DNA from: Telopea speciosissima | Taxonomy: Eukaryota; Streptophyta; Magnoliopsida; Proteales; Proteaceae | Assembly (NCBI RefSeq): GCF_018873765.1 | Contig: NC_057924.1 | Location: 16,579,001 to 16,643,000, forward strand | Reading direction: 5' to 3' | Length of the DNA: 64,000 nucleotides | In this document: positions 45,204 through 56,020 of the stretch, one piece after another | Layout of the letters: each line of letters opens with the position of its first letter | Numbering within the stretch: position 1 is the first letter of the stretch | Notes under the pieces: generated by a model | What the model was told of the DNA's origin: nothing | The model's database searches: none | The model's input: the letters and a program-made list of their open reading frames with translations, nothing else | Translations under genes and position numbers: made by a program

Positions 45204-45694
45204 TTGACAACAGATTCCATTGTTGCTCATGCCAATTTTGTAGGTATTGAACAGTGTTTTTCGGTTTTAGGTAAGGGCTCTCATCTTTGGCTACTTAGCA
45301 GTGGGGCTTCTGATCACATGGTCTCTGACCTTTCATTACTCACAAATGTTACTTCTCTTGCCTCACCCATACTAGTCCGTTTACCCACCGGTGCTCATAT
45401 GCCTGTTACTCATTGTGGCACACACCCTCTTACTTCTGATATTATCCTTCGTGATGTGCTATACGTACCTTCTTTTTCATTTAATTTATTGTCTATTAGT
45501 AAACTCACTAATAATTTTTCCTGTGTGGTTTCTTTTTTTTCTTCCTTTTGTGCCATTCAGGACTTTCCATCGAAGAGGCTGATTGGAACTGGAACGCTGC
45601 GTAATGGTCTATATCACTTTACTTCGGGCAGTCTAGTTCAATACCAAACTTATCTCATGCTCTTTCTTCCTCTCTTTGGCACATTCGCATGGGT
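45204..45694 (+). pseudogene. Outer copia protease, interrupted by the nested element
   Basis: The frame encodes SHLWLLSSGASDHMVSDLSL and DVLYVPSFSFNLLSISKLT. The active site reads SSGAS where copia proteases have DSGAS, so the catalytic Asp is lost. GTGTLRNGLYHF leads into the pre-integrase domain, where the nested LTR cuts in after the HMGHP-type motif. Confidence 0.82.
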
Positions 45695-45699
45695 CACCC

Positions 45700-46233
45700 T
45701 GTTAGAATTATATTTGGAATATAATTCCATATTCCCTAATATGGACTAATATTAAATAAAGTGAAACTCAAGCTAATTATGGTATTGGCCTAATTAAGGG
45801 GGTCATGGAGTTATATTAGAAATCCTATGTGGACTGGCTTTAGTGTGGGCAGATAGATTCCTATTGGGACTGTGATGAGTCAGACCCTATAGGGATTACT
45901 ATATAAGGAGAGCTAGGTCCCCCCTCTACGCATAAGAACTAATTATTCTCAATCACTATTGAGGAGTACATTTTGGAAAGAGAGGGAGATATTTAGTGTT
46001 CATCGTCCCTGCGCATAAGGTATTCTCATCAGGCCAGTTACTTTGGGAATAGAGGGAAAGCACCTAGATCTTTGTTCTTTATTTTTTTGCTGCAATCATC
46101 ATTACTATGGATGCGAAACAAGGTTGATGGTTCTATCCCTGTTTTCTATTATTTATTGATTATGTTCTTGAACGCCCTATGGAGATCCTGGCTTATGGGA
46201 TTTTGTCCCTATTTGGATCGATTTATTCTAACA
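45700..46233 (+). repeat. 5' LTR of nested copia (534 bp)
   Basis: TGTTAG...CTAACA ends, followed two bases later by the Met primer-binding site. Confidence 0.9.
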
Positions 46234-46923
46234 TGTGGTATCAAAGCCTCCATAGATTCGTTCTTGAACTTATATAGATTCAAAATAATAGATCATAATA
46301 AGGGAATAAAAAATTTTTAGATTCAAATAAAGTTTTTGGGGGTTTTTTTAAATTTTGGAAAAAACCGTACGGACACGGCTTACTACCGATTTTTTTTAGC
46401 TGGCGACAGTCAAAACAGAAGGCACAGGCGTGTAGAGCTCAGAGAGCTGAGAATTTTGGTGTGTGGATCGCCACCGCCGGCCGCCGGACGCGCTCTCACG
46501 CGTTGGAGGCAACGGCGAGTGGATCTCACTCTCCGGCTGTGTTTAAAAAAAAAAAAAAAAAAAAAAAAGGAATTTAAGGGGTTTGCTATCGTGCGCCTGT
46601 TTCTATTTCAGGACATTGCTAACGTGCGTCGGTCGGGTTTGGTCAACCCGGTTCTCGACCCATTGACCCATTTTTTACCCGATCGGGTTAACCCGAACCC
46701 GATTAGACCGAGTATAAATGCTTTGATCTAACCGGGTTTGGGTTGGTTTGGTTTGCTTTGACCGGTTTGACCATTCGGACTGGTCAAACCAGTACAGTCA
46801 ACCATTTTGGACTAAAAACTTTGATCGGGTTTTCTGGGGGCTATGAGACTCCGTTTGGGGTCCCGTTTTTTGCGTTGGCTTTATTTTTCTGTGCTTTACA
46901 CAGTGGTGCCCTCTGTTTTGATC

Positions 46924-47255
46924 AGATATGCATATTTTTAATTTTTTTGGTATTCTTTTGATGCATGTCCTTTTCTAAAATTTATCGTTTTGTTCCATTG
47001 GGAACCGAATCAATTTTCTGACTTATTGGAATACCTACCTTGATGAACAGAATCGTTGGATTTTGTGTTAGTTTTAAGACATTAAAAATAGATATGCATA
47101 TTTTAAATATTCTTAGTATTCTTTTGATGCATGCCCTATTCTGGAATTTATCGGTTCGTTCCATTGGGAATCAAACTAATTTTCTGACTTGCTGGAATAC
47201 ATACTTTGATGAACAATACTGTTGGCACATTTGTGTTAATTTTGAGACAGTTAAG
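46924..47255. repeat. 166-bp tandem duplication in the nested copia leader
   Basis: Two diverged copies beginning agatatgcatattttaa-like and containing ATTCTTTTGATGCATG, GTTCCATTGGGAA, and TTTTCTGACTT. They lie between the primer-binding site and gag, in an unusually long (1.5-kb) leader. Confidence 0.75.
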
Positions 47256-47749
47256 CCCCTTGTTATAAATTATAAAATAACATAATTTGTTTAAGGATGT
47301 AAGTAATTTTGGAAAATCCCAAGAGAGGGTTCTATGGGTTCGACAGGATGCAGTCGCCAAAGCGACATTCCTTGTTAAATTTGTGAAACACTGGTCTTAT
47401 ACAGTTATGGGATGTCCTTCAACTTTGATATGTGGTCATACACCCAAAGGTGGTGATCATGTATTGGTGCTTGAAGGGGTACATATATAGTATACATGTG
47501 AATATGCTGACCCTAGAATTCTGCACACCCAAAGGTGGTGGATTTTAAAAATTGAGTTGTATTCCCATGGCCACTAGTATGTATGGATTTTTTACAATTG
47601 TATGTTGGAAATTTAGCCCAAAGGTGTTTTCACAATGATGTGTGTAAAATTCTCATTAGCTTATAAGGTTTCAAGTTATACTTGCATCATGCTGATTGTT
47701 GTATTGTTTGTTGTTTAAATTTTCAGTCACTTTTTCTGTCAACAATAAC

Positions 47750-48613
47750 ATGGTCACTATTGAGATTCTTACTGTGTCAAATTTTAAGAAGTGGAAAGAG
47801 GACATTATGTTTGCCATGGAGATGACGAATGTGCATACGTCCCTTGTTATAGATAAACCAATGGACCCAACAGATGATAGTACTGATGATAAAAAATCTA
47901 TGCATTCTGCATGGAAAAAGAGTAATCGCTTAGTTGTACTGTCTATAAAGAGGTCAATACCGAAACACCTAAAGAGTGGTCTGCCTGATAAATGTACTTT
48001 CAGGGAGTTGCTGGATGCAATTTCCAAGAGATACCAAGTTTCACCGAATGCTGAGATTAGGAGACTTCTGCAAGGGCTATTTAATATGGAATATCATGAT
48101 TCTGGGGGTATTAGGGATTATATTGTTTGGATGGTTGATTATCAAACCAAAATCAAAGCCTTGAATGTTCCTCTTCCTGATGCCTTCATTGTTCTTCAAG
48201 TTCTTAATACCCTACCTTTTGAGTTTGACATCATCAAAACCAACTATTTTTCCCAGGATGGTGTCTGGAGTATTAATAACCTCATTTCTAGGGTTGTATC
48301 TGAGGAAGAGAAACTAAAGAAAGATAAATCCCATACTACCTTTGTTACTTTTAAATCCCATGAGAGTGAAAAGTCTAAAAACCATACTCATAATTCTACC
48401 AATAAAGAATGCGATCGGATTAACAATTTGGGACCCAAGAAAGACTCTTTCAAGAAAGAGAGTGATCACTGTTTCTTTTGCAAGAAGAAGGGTCACATAA
48501 AGAAGGACTACAACAAATACAAGACTTGGTTATCAAAACCCAAGCCATCAGGTATTGAATCTTTGATTTTTGTTTGTGAATCCAATCTACCAGAAGCCTC
48601 ATCCAGTTATTAG
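47750..48613 (+). CDS. Nested copia gag (open frame, altered zinc knuckle)
   Basis: An uninterrupted frame of about 287 codons from ATG 47750. It encodes the capsid precursor: VSNFKKWKEDIMFAMEMTNV, then SGGIRDYIVWMVDYQTKIKA and NTLPFEFDIIKTNYFSQDG, typical of the UBN2/gag_2 copia capsid. The knuckle reads CFFCKKKGHIKKDYNKYKTW, with Tyr where CCHC needs its last Cys, so RNA binding is probably lost. The frame can be extended upstream to 47696. It is the only long intact frame of this element. Confidence 0.82.
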   Translation: MVTIEILTVSNFKKWKEDIMFAMEMTNVHTSLVIDKPMDPTDDSTDDKKSMHSAWKKSNRLVVLSIKRSIPKHLKSGLPDKCTFRELLDAISKRYQVSPNAEIRRLLQGLFNMEYHDSGGIRDYIVWMVDYQTKIKALNVPLPDAFIVLQVLNTLPFEFDIIKTNYFSQDGVWSINNLISRVVSEEEKLKKDKSHTTFVTFKSHESEKSKNHTHNSTNKECDRINNLGPKKDSFKKESDHCFFCKKKGHIKKDYNKYKTWLSKPKPSGIESLIFVCESNLPEASSSY

Positions 48614-49806
48614 AGGCTAGATGGCGGGGCAACTAACTATGTTGGTTTCACAATATAGGGATTCATAAATCTGCAGGAGGCCAAATCAGGATGAATCAAG
48701 GCTTATCGTAGGGAACGATGGATATGTTGACGTAGAGTTCGTGGGAGATATCATTTTATTACTAGCTTCTAGTTTTAATTTGACTTTAAAGAACACTTTT
48801 TATGTACCGTCCTTCAGGCGAAATTTAATTTCATTTTCAGTGTTGGACATTGGTAGTTACCATTTTTTTATTGTTTCAAATAAAGTTGGTTCCTACATTA
48901 TGTCCAATGGATTCTACAGACTGTGTTTATCTCCTAATGATATCTATGCCTCCTATAAAGTTGAAAATATTGTTTCCAAAAGACCCTTACCTAAAGAACG
49001 ATCTTTCACATTGTGGCATAAGATGCTAGGTCATATTTCTAAGGCAAGAGTGGAAAGGCTGATAAAGTCTGTCATCCTACCTACTCTCGAAACTGATCTA
49101 GAAACTTATGTAGAAAATTATAAGGGAAAGATGACCAAGATAAAGAAGAAAACTATAGTCCATAATTCTGACCTGTTTGAGGTCATTCACACTGACATTA
49201 GTGGTCCCTATTCAGCCACATTGTGTAGAAATTTTTATTTCATCACTTTTACAGATGACTATTCCTAATAATGGTTATCTATTCTTAATTAAAGAAAAGT
49301 TTGAATCTCATGACATGTTCAAGATTTTTAGGACTGAAGTTGAGAAACAGTTGGAAAAAGTTATTAAAATTATTAAATTTGATCATGGGGGTGAGTATTA
49401 TGGCAGGAATGGCGATGCTGGACAGCTTAAGGGTCTGTTTGCTAAATACCTAGAGGACTCTGGGATAGTTGGTCAGTTAACTATGCCAGGAAGTCCTGAG
49501 CAAAATGGTGTCGCCGAAAGGCATAACTGCACTGGTGAGGAGTATGGTTAGTAAGACAAATTCACCTAAGTTCTTATGGGAGAGGTTTTGAAAACTACTC
49601 CTCATATCCTTAACCATGTAGATACTAAACCCAGTTTAATCTATTTTAGAGTTTGGGGGTGCCCTGCAGAAGTAAAACTATATTATCTGACTTTGAACAA
49701 GTTGGATCCCAGGACTACTCATTACTATTTTGTTAGCTACCCAGATCATTCGAAAGGATATAAATTTTATAATCCTTGCGGAGGCACTAGGATTGTGGAC
49801 TCATAG
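48614..49806 (+). pseudogene. Nested copia protease/integrase remnants
   Basis: Frames at 48741-49268, 49177-49551 and 49576-49806 carry TFYVPSFRRNLISFSVLDIG, TLWHKMLGHISKARVERLIK, DLFEVIHTDISGPY, HGGEYYGR, and PGSPEQNGVAERHN. These are the pre-integrase zinc region and integrase core motifs, separated by stops and frameshifts. The protease active site is not found. Confidence 0.82.
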
Positions 49807-49920
49807 ACAGTGAAGTTTCTGAAATTTGATATGATCGAAAAGAATAATTGTTCTTAGACTGTTCAAGATAGCGACATGGTTGGTACATTGGTACCTGTTC
49901 TTCTACCTATTTAGACGGAT

Positions 49921-50912
49921 GTGGGGCATACTACGCCATTAGTTACACCTACTAGAGTTCAGGAGCCTGATATTGCTAAGGTCCTTGACATTCATATAGC
50001 ACCTGATAAGATTCCTCTTAATCAGGATGCGGTTGAGGATCTTATCATTGATGCAGTTCCAGCTAAGATTTCTGAGATTCAGGGTGAGGCAATGGTAGCA
50101 CCATTACGGAAATCCATCAGGGAGAGAAATTCAAAAATATCATCTATCTATGAGGTCTATCTGGGAAAACAAGACTACGACATTGGTTGAGTGGTTGATC
50201 CAGTTACTTGTTCGGGCGTTGTTTCTAGTTCTCAGTTAGATTTGTGGTTAGATGTGATGAGAGATGAGGTGAAATCGATGAAACATAATGTTGAGTGGGA
50301 GCTTGTTGATTTAAACTTGAGGGTTTTGCGATGGATGGTTCAGACCATCTTATGTAGACTCAAGAAGTCAATTTACGATCTTAAGCAAGCTTCCAGGCAA
50401 TGGTATTTGAAGTTCGACAATGTCGTGACTTCATTCGGTTTGTGAAAAACAAAGTGGATCAGTGTGTATATCACAAGGTCAGTGGGAGCAAATTTTGTTT
50501 TCTCATAGTTTATGTAGATGACATCCTGCTTGCTAGCAGTGACCTAGGGATGTTGCATAACTGAAAGCAACTATTATCTAGGGAATTTGACATGAAGGAC
50601 CTTGGTGAGGTTTCTTTTGTCCTTGGCATTGAGATCCATAGGGATCATTCTCGCCGTTTACTAAGTTTTTCTCAGAAGGCTTCTGTTGATCGTATTCAGG
50701 AGAGGTTCAGTATGCTGGATTGCAAACCTGAGAATATTCCTGTTCTTAGGGGTGACAAACTGAGCTCGACACAATGCCAGAAAAATGAAACTGAGAAGGA
50801 TGAAATAAAGAGGGTGCCTTATGCTACCGCACTAGGTAGTATCATGTATGCTCAGGTCTGTATCAGATCGGATATTGCCTTTGTGATTGGTCTTCTTGGC
50901 AGATATCAGTAA
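49921..50912 (+). pseudogene. Nested copia reverse transcriptase remnants with internal deletion
   Basis: WELVDL is followed almost at once by RLKKSIYDLKQASRQWYLKF. About a hundred residues of RT fingers/palm normally lie between them, so a deletion is likely. After a frameshift, FLIVYVDDILLASSD (about 50505-50550) and MKDLGEVSFVLGIEIHRDHS follow. Confidence 0.82.
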
Positions 50913-51430
50913 GATCCTGGTCTTAGCCACTAGGTTGCTGCCAAGAAAGTATTGAGGTACTTGAAGGGGACAAAAGATTATATGTAACATAAAGACACAT
51001 TCCTGAACTCAAGCTAGTGGGTCATACAGATTGCGACCTTGCTGGCTGTGAGGATGATAGGAGATCCACATCTGGGTATGTTTTCCTGATGGCAGGAAGG
51101 ACAGTAACGTAAAATAGATATTGGTAACCACTTCGACTATATAAATAAAGTTTTGTAGCATGCCATGGGACCGGCACTCAGGTTATTTAACTCAAGAAAC
51201 TTATAAAGTAGTTGACCATTTTAGATTTTGTGGATAGACCCATCCAGATATATAGTGATAACAGCTCTGCTGTGTGCCTGTGTTGTTTATAAACAACAAT
51301 AAAGAACTTAGAGGGTCTAAGCACATGAATGTCAAGTATTTGACCGTAAAGGAGACAGTAAAGAAAGGTGATATAGTAGTGGAGCATATTGGTACAGATG
51401 ATATGGTTATAGATCCCTTAACCTAAGGTC
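50913..51430 (+). pseudogene. Nested copia RNase H remnant
   Basis: Broken pieces such as KVLRYLKGTKDY-like, RRSTSGYVF-like and HMNVKYL-like sequence can be followed across frames up to about 51420. Many stops. Confidence 0.55.
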
Positions 51431-52178
51431 TTCGCCCTTGTGTTTTGAAATACATGTCACAAGTATGGGCTTAGGTGCATCATGGGATGTGGTTGGTTAG
51501 TGGGAGTTATTTTTTGCTCCATTGTAAAATGAAGTTTCTTTTCATCTGTAATTTTTACCGTGTGGTAAACTTTGATTTATATATATCAGTTGTCATTGCA
51601 TGCAAATTTCTTTTGGACACATGGGTGTTTCATTTATTGACATGATGTATATAAATCCGGTTTTAAAGACTTAACGAATGTGTTAACCTTAAGCAAGGTT
51701 GGGGCATTAAGTTATTAGCCTAAAGGTATGTCTTGTAACACAATGTAAAACTCGAGTTATTCAAGATGAGACATACAGATTCATTGAAATCATAAAAATT
51801 ATTTCTCTAGTGAGCCTGTGCCACTTAAAGAAGAGAAATTTTGAACTGACAAATTGATAATACATAAGGAATCACTATGTGAGTATTATCTCGTTGCCAC
51901 ACTACTACTTTACATCCATGTTAGTAGAGTTGAGGGCTCTCGTGACCATGGAAGGCTCTGTGTCGCTTGATCATAAATGCAGTTACCGCCATGATTCGGT
52001 GTTTAAAACTCTATGGGACATGTTTGATTTTCTAATACGACCTCTAGATCAATTTATTTTTAAAAACTGTGCACATAAAGTTTTCTGAAAGAATTGTTAG
52101 CCTATAATTTGTTTTGGTCAAAACTGTTTTTAAATCCCTTTAAAAACGAGTGATTTAATATAAGTCAAAGTGGGAGAA
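51431..52178. other. Nested copia 3' untranslated region
   Basis: No coding signal between the RNase H remnant and the 3' LTR; ends in the polypurine tract. Confidence 0.6.
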
Positions 52179-52714
52179 TGTTAGAATTATATTTGGAATA
52201 TAATTTCATATTCCCTAATATGGACTAATATTAAATAAAGTGAAACTCAAGCTAATTATGGTATTGGTCTAATTAAGGGGGTCATTGAGTTATATTAGGA
52301 ATCCCATGAGGACTGGCTTTAGTGTGGGCAGATAGATTCCTATTGGGACTATGATGAGTCAGACCCTATAGGGATTATTTCATATAAGGAGAGCTAGGTC
52401 CCCCCTCTACCCATAACAACTAATTATTCTTAATCACTATTGAGGAGTGCATTCTGGAAAGAGAAGGAGATATTTAGTGTTCATCGTCCCTACGCATACG
52501 GTATTCTCATCAGACTAGTTACTTTGGGAATAGAGAGAAAATACCTAGATCTTTGTTCTTTATTTTTTTGCTGCAATCATCATCACTATGGATGCAAAAC
52601 AAGGTTGGTGGTTCTATCCCTGTTTTCTATTATTTATTGATTGCATTCTTGAATGCTCTATGGAGATCCTGGCTTATGGGATTTTGTCCCTATTCGGATC
52701 AATTTATTCTAACA
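52179..52714 (+). repeat. 3' LTR of nested copia (536 bp)
   Basis: Matches 45700-46233 with scattered substitutions; preceded by the polypurine tract. Confidence 0.9.
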
Positions 52715-52719
52715 CACCC

Positions 52720-53330
52720 CTCTCATGAACGTTTATCTTTATTATCCAATAATTTGTCTAATGCAATTTCTAAGCATGGACATTGTGATGTGTGTCATCT
52801 GGTTAAACAAACACGGTCCCCTTTCCCATTAAGCAATTCTCGATGCACATAAATATTTAGTCTTATTCACTGTGATATTGGGGGAGGTTATCCCACCCCA
52901 ACGAATACTGGTGCTCATTATTTTCTAACAATTGTTGATTTTTCTAGAATTATTTAGGTATATCTAAGGCGCCAAAAGTCTGAAACTTATGCTCTTCTTT
53001 TCTTTTTTTTTGCATTAGTTAAAACCCAGTTTGGAACATCCATCAAGCAGATTCAGACCGATAATGGGAAGGAATTTTTTTCTAAACCATTTCAGGATTT
53101 TCTCTCTCAGGAGGGTGTCCATCACCAACACTCTTGCGTTGGGACTCCACAACAAAATGGGGTTGCCGAACGTAAACACCGACATCTCCTCGAAGTTGCT
53201 CGTGCCCTACGTTTCCAGGCACATGTACCCTTATCTTTTTGGGGAGACTGTATTCTGACAGCCGCATATCTCATTAATCGGATTCCTACACCCAATTTGG
53301 GGGGCAAGACACCACATGAGTTATTATTAA
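52720..53330 (+). pseudogene. Outer copia integrase (after the nested element)
   Basis: The frame resumes with SHERLSLLSNNLSNAISKHG and CDVCHLVKQTRSPFPLSNS, the zinc-binding part. Across stops it shows IHCDIGGGY-like, IQTDNGKEFF and GTPQQNGVAERKHRHLLEVA, the D,D35E core. Confidence 0.85.
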
Positions 53331-54649
53331 AGACTACATCCTCTTATGATCACTTGCGGGTATTCAGGTGCCTTTGTTATGCTCATGATCACCACCCTGG
53401 TCGTTCCAAATTCGACCCCCGTGCAATTCGCTGCATTTTTGTTGGTTATCCTTATGGTCAAAAGGGTTATCGAGTTTTCAATCTCCAAACCCAACAATAC
53501 TTTGTGTCCTGTGATGTGGTTTTTCATGAGGATGTCTTTCCATACCAAACCCTACTACCACTCCCTGATCCGCACTCGGTCATTCCTTCTCCTTCTGCTG
53601 AGTTTGATGACCTTGAAACCATCTCACCATCCACATCCCCACCTTCACCTGCGGCTGGTTCACCTCCCTCACCTTCGGCCACTTCGCCCGCACCCCTCGT
53701 CGATCCCCCTGTCTTGCGTCGCTCTGATCGGACTCGTGTCCCTTCTGCCCGTCTGACAGATTTTGTGTGCAGTACCGTTACTCAAAAATCCTCACCCATC
53801 ACTACACCTTTGGTTGGTAACACACCTTATCCTCAACATAATTTTTTATCTTATGTTGGTTTTACTAATCCACATTTTGCCTTTATTTTCGCAATTTCTT
53901 CTGATCATGAACCATCTTCATTTCAAGAAGCTACTAAATATCCCCACTGGCAAAACGCCATGCAAAATGAGATCTCTGCCCTGGAACAAAATAACACTTG
54001 GTCTTTGGAGCATCTTCCTGCAGGAAAACGGGCAATAGGTTACAAGTGGGTTTACAAAGTCAAAAGACATGCTGATGGTTCCATCGAGCGCTATAAAGCT
54101 CGTCTCGTCGTAAAGGGTTACACGCAACAGGAAGGGCTAGATTACAATGAAACTTTTGCCCCTGTTGCTAAACTTGTCACCGTGCGAAGCTTACTGGCTG
54201 TGGCTATAATTCGTGGTTGGCACCTGCGCCAACTCGATGTTAATAATGCGTTCCTCCATGGTGCCCTTGACGAAGATGTCTATATGCGTCTCCCTCCAGG
54301 TTATGGCAAAGAGAGGGAGACCCGTTTCTGTAAGCTTCAGAAGTCTCTTTATGGCCTCAACCAGGCATCTCGGAATTGGTTCGCTACTCTCACTAAGGCT
54401 CTCCTAGCTACTGGTTTTACTCAATCTCATGCTGATTATTCACTGTTTGTCAAGGGGGGTTCTGGATCTTTTATGGCGGTACTTGTCTATGTTGATGACA
54501 TAATTGTGGCTGGTAATGATCTCACTGCCATTCAACGGCTCATCTCATTCTTGGATAACCGTTTCCATCTTAAAGATCTGGGCAATCTTAAGTATTTTCA
54601 GGGCATTGAGGTAGCATGCACCAATGATGGACTCTTTATCAATCAATGA
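53297..54649 (+). pseudogene. Outer copia integrase C-terminus and reverse transcriptase (450-codon frame)
   Basis: Residues 1-75 are the integrase end (KTPHELLLKTTSSYDHLRVF, FVGYPYGQKGYRVFN). A Pro/Ser linker follows. From about residue 210 comes the copia RT (RVT_2): YKWVYKVKRHADGSIERYKA, RLVVKGYTQQEGLDYNETFA, LDVNNAFLHG, and the catalytic YVDD (about residue 393). The frame ends in TGA at 54647, probably a decayed Arg CGA, because RT/RNase H sequence (KYALDIFSESGLLGAKP) follows in frame. Confidence 0.9.
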
Positions 54650-55444
54650 AAATATGCCCTGGATATTTTTTCCGAATCAGGCCTTCTTGGTGCCAAACCC
54701 GTCACATTTCCAATGGAGCAAAATCATCGCCTAGCAATTGACGTAGGCACTCCTCTATTTGATCCAAAGCCCTACAGGCGGCTTATTGGGCAACTGATTT
54801 ATTTAACAATAACCAAGCCGGACATCACGTATGCAGTGAACACGCTTAGCCAGTTCATGCATCAGCCACGCCAGCTGCACTAGGATGCAGTACTTCGATT
54901 GGTTTGATACATTAAATCATCTCCAAGCACTAGGGTTTTCTTCTCAGCAGCCAGTTCCATTGTCCTCACTACTTTCTCATATTCGGATTGGGCTGCATGC
55001 CCCTCCACACACAGGTCGGTCACCGGTTACATCACTTTTCTTGGTGCTTGCCCTCTCTCTTGGAAGTCCAAGAAACAGGTCACCGTTTCCAGGTCATCAG
55101 CTGAGGCTGAATATCGTTCCATGGCCGCAGCCACATGTGAACTCATTTGGCTTCACACTCTTCTTCAAGACCTGGGTGTCATGCTTCCCACACCTATGTG
55201 CCTATTTTGTGACAATCAAGCCGCTCTATATATTGCTGCGAATCCGGTGTTTCATGAGCGCACCAAACACATAGAGCTTGATTGCCACCTGGTTCGAGAG
55301 CGCATTCAATCCGGTTGTTTGAAGACCTTTCACGTGTCCTCCAAGTTGCAATTGGCAGACATATTTACTAAAGCACTGGGGCGTGATCAATTCTTATTTC
55401 TCCTATCCAAGTTGGGCGTTAGAAACATACACGCTCCAACTTGA
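54650..55444 (+). pseudogene. Outer copia RT end and RNase H (stop and frameshifts)
   Basis: RRLIGQLIYLTITKPDITYA precedes a TAG at a Trp-like position (LH*DAVLRL, about 54883). Frames then shift, ending with LFCDNQAALYIAANPVFHER and HIELDCHLVRERI, KLQLADIFTKALG, the RNase H C-terminus. Stop at 55442, directly before the polypurine tract. Confidence 0.85.
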
Positions 55445-55451
55445 GGGGGAG

Positions 55452-55681
55452 TAGTAACGTGATCTACTAGGAGAGATCATCGCAATGACTCCTATGGAAG
55501 TTTTTCCGCAATATTTGTTTCCATCTATTATCGCATATGATAGTGGTAACTATTCAAATGAAATCCCACCATTATCACATGTGATAATAGCTGTCTATCT
55601 TCTTGCAATACTACTATTTAAATGGCACTCTTATGTAATTTTTCTCAATCAATTAAGAATCAATCTCTTCCAAATTTATCA
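55452..55681 (+). repeat. 3' LTR of outer copia (230 bp)
   Basis: Same length as the 5' LTR, starts TAGTAACGTGATC, preceded directly by the polypurine tract. Confidence 0.88.
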
Positions 55682-55840
55682 CAAGACATGGCTCAGCAGC
55701 CTTTTGTAGTGCAGAAACAACACTGCGGAAATCGAAGATTGGTCTTGAAGGCCTGAGCGATCTCATGGATGAGACACTGGAAGGAAAACTTTTGGATCAA
55801 CAGTTATATGCTTTTCTGATGCTTCCTATTTCCTGATCTT
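55682..55840 (+). pseudogene. Coding-like frame flanking the outer copia insertion
   Basis: In the frame CAT GGC TCA (from about 55686), HGSAAFCSAETTLRKSKIGL and EGLSDLMDETLEGKLLDQQL are open, then AFLMLPIS and a stop. The 43764-43802 flank is open in the same phase (IAQRLVSSKRL). This suggests the copia element landed in an old coding exon. The family is not recognised. Confidence 0.3.
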
Positions 55841-55897
55841 TCAAAGAGATACTGTTCCAGATCGGAATCCGCGGGATTTCGGTTGGCAGTTGGCACC

Positions 55898-55902
<5 letters not shown>

Positions 55903-55928
<26 letters not shown>
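55903..55928. repeat. GA microsatellite
   Basis: At least twelve GA repeats. Confidence 0.9.
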
Positions 55929-55931
<3 letters not shown>

Positions 55932-56020
55932 TTGTGTGGTTGAGTTGTGAGTTGTTGAAACTTGCAGGAGCATAGCAGCAATCGATGAAGGCTTGGAAGA
56001 GAACAAAAGTCAGCAAACCC

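Larger units (their letters stand above)
45695..52719 (+). mobile_element. 7.0-kb Ty1/copia element nested in the outer copia, CACCC duplication
   Basis: Element 45700-52714. LTRs 45700-46233 and 52179-52714 are nearly identical, with ends TGTTAGAATT...TCTAACA. CACCC lies on both sides (45695-45699, 52715-52719). PBS TGGTATCAAAGCC follows at 46236 and a purine-rich AGTGGGAGAA precedes the 3' LTR. gag is open; pol is heavily broken and lacks part of RT. It lies in the same orientation as its host element. Confidence 0.92.
43798..55686 (+). mobile_element. RE1-type Ty1/copia element, CAAGA duplication, split by a second copia
   Basis: Element 43803-55681. Its 230-bp LTRs (43803-44032, 55452-55681) differ at about eight positions. 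CAAGA lies on both sides (43798-43802, 55682-55686). PBS TGGTATCAGC follows the 5' LTR and the polypurine tract TTGAGGGGGAG precedes the 3' LTR. Without the nested 7.0-kb element its length is about 4.86 kb, normal for RE1. gag, protease, integrase, RT and RNase H are all present in order but carry stops and frameshifts. Confidence 0.92.

Noticed and set aside
53346..54038. Additional plus-strand frames inside the outer copia pol
   Set aside because: They overlap the 450-codon integrase/RT frame, which has clear conserved motifs; these do not.
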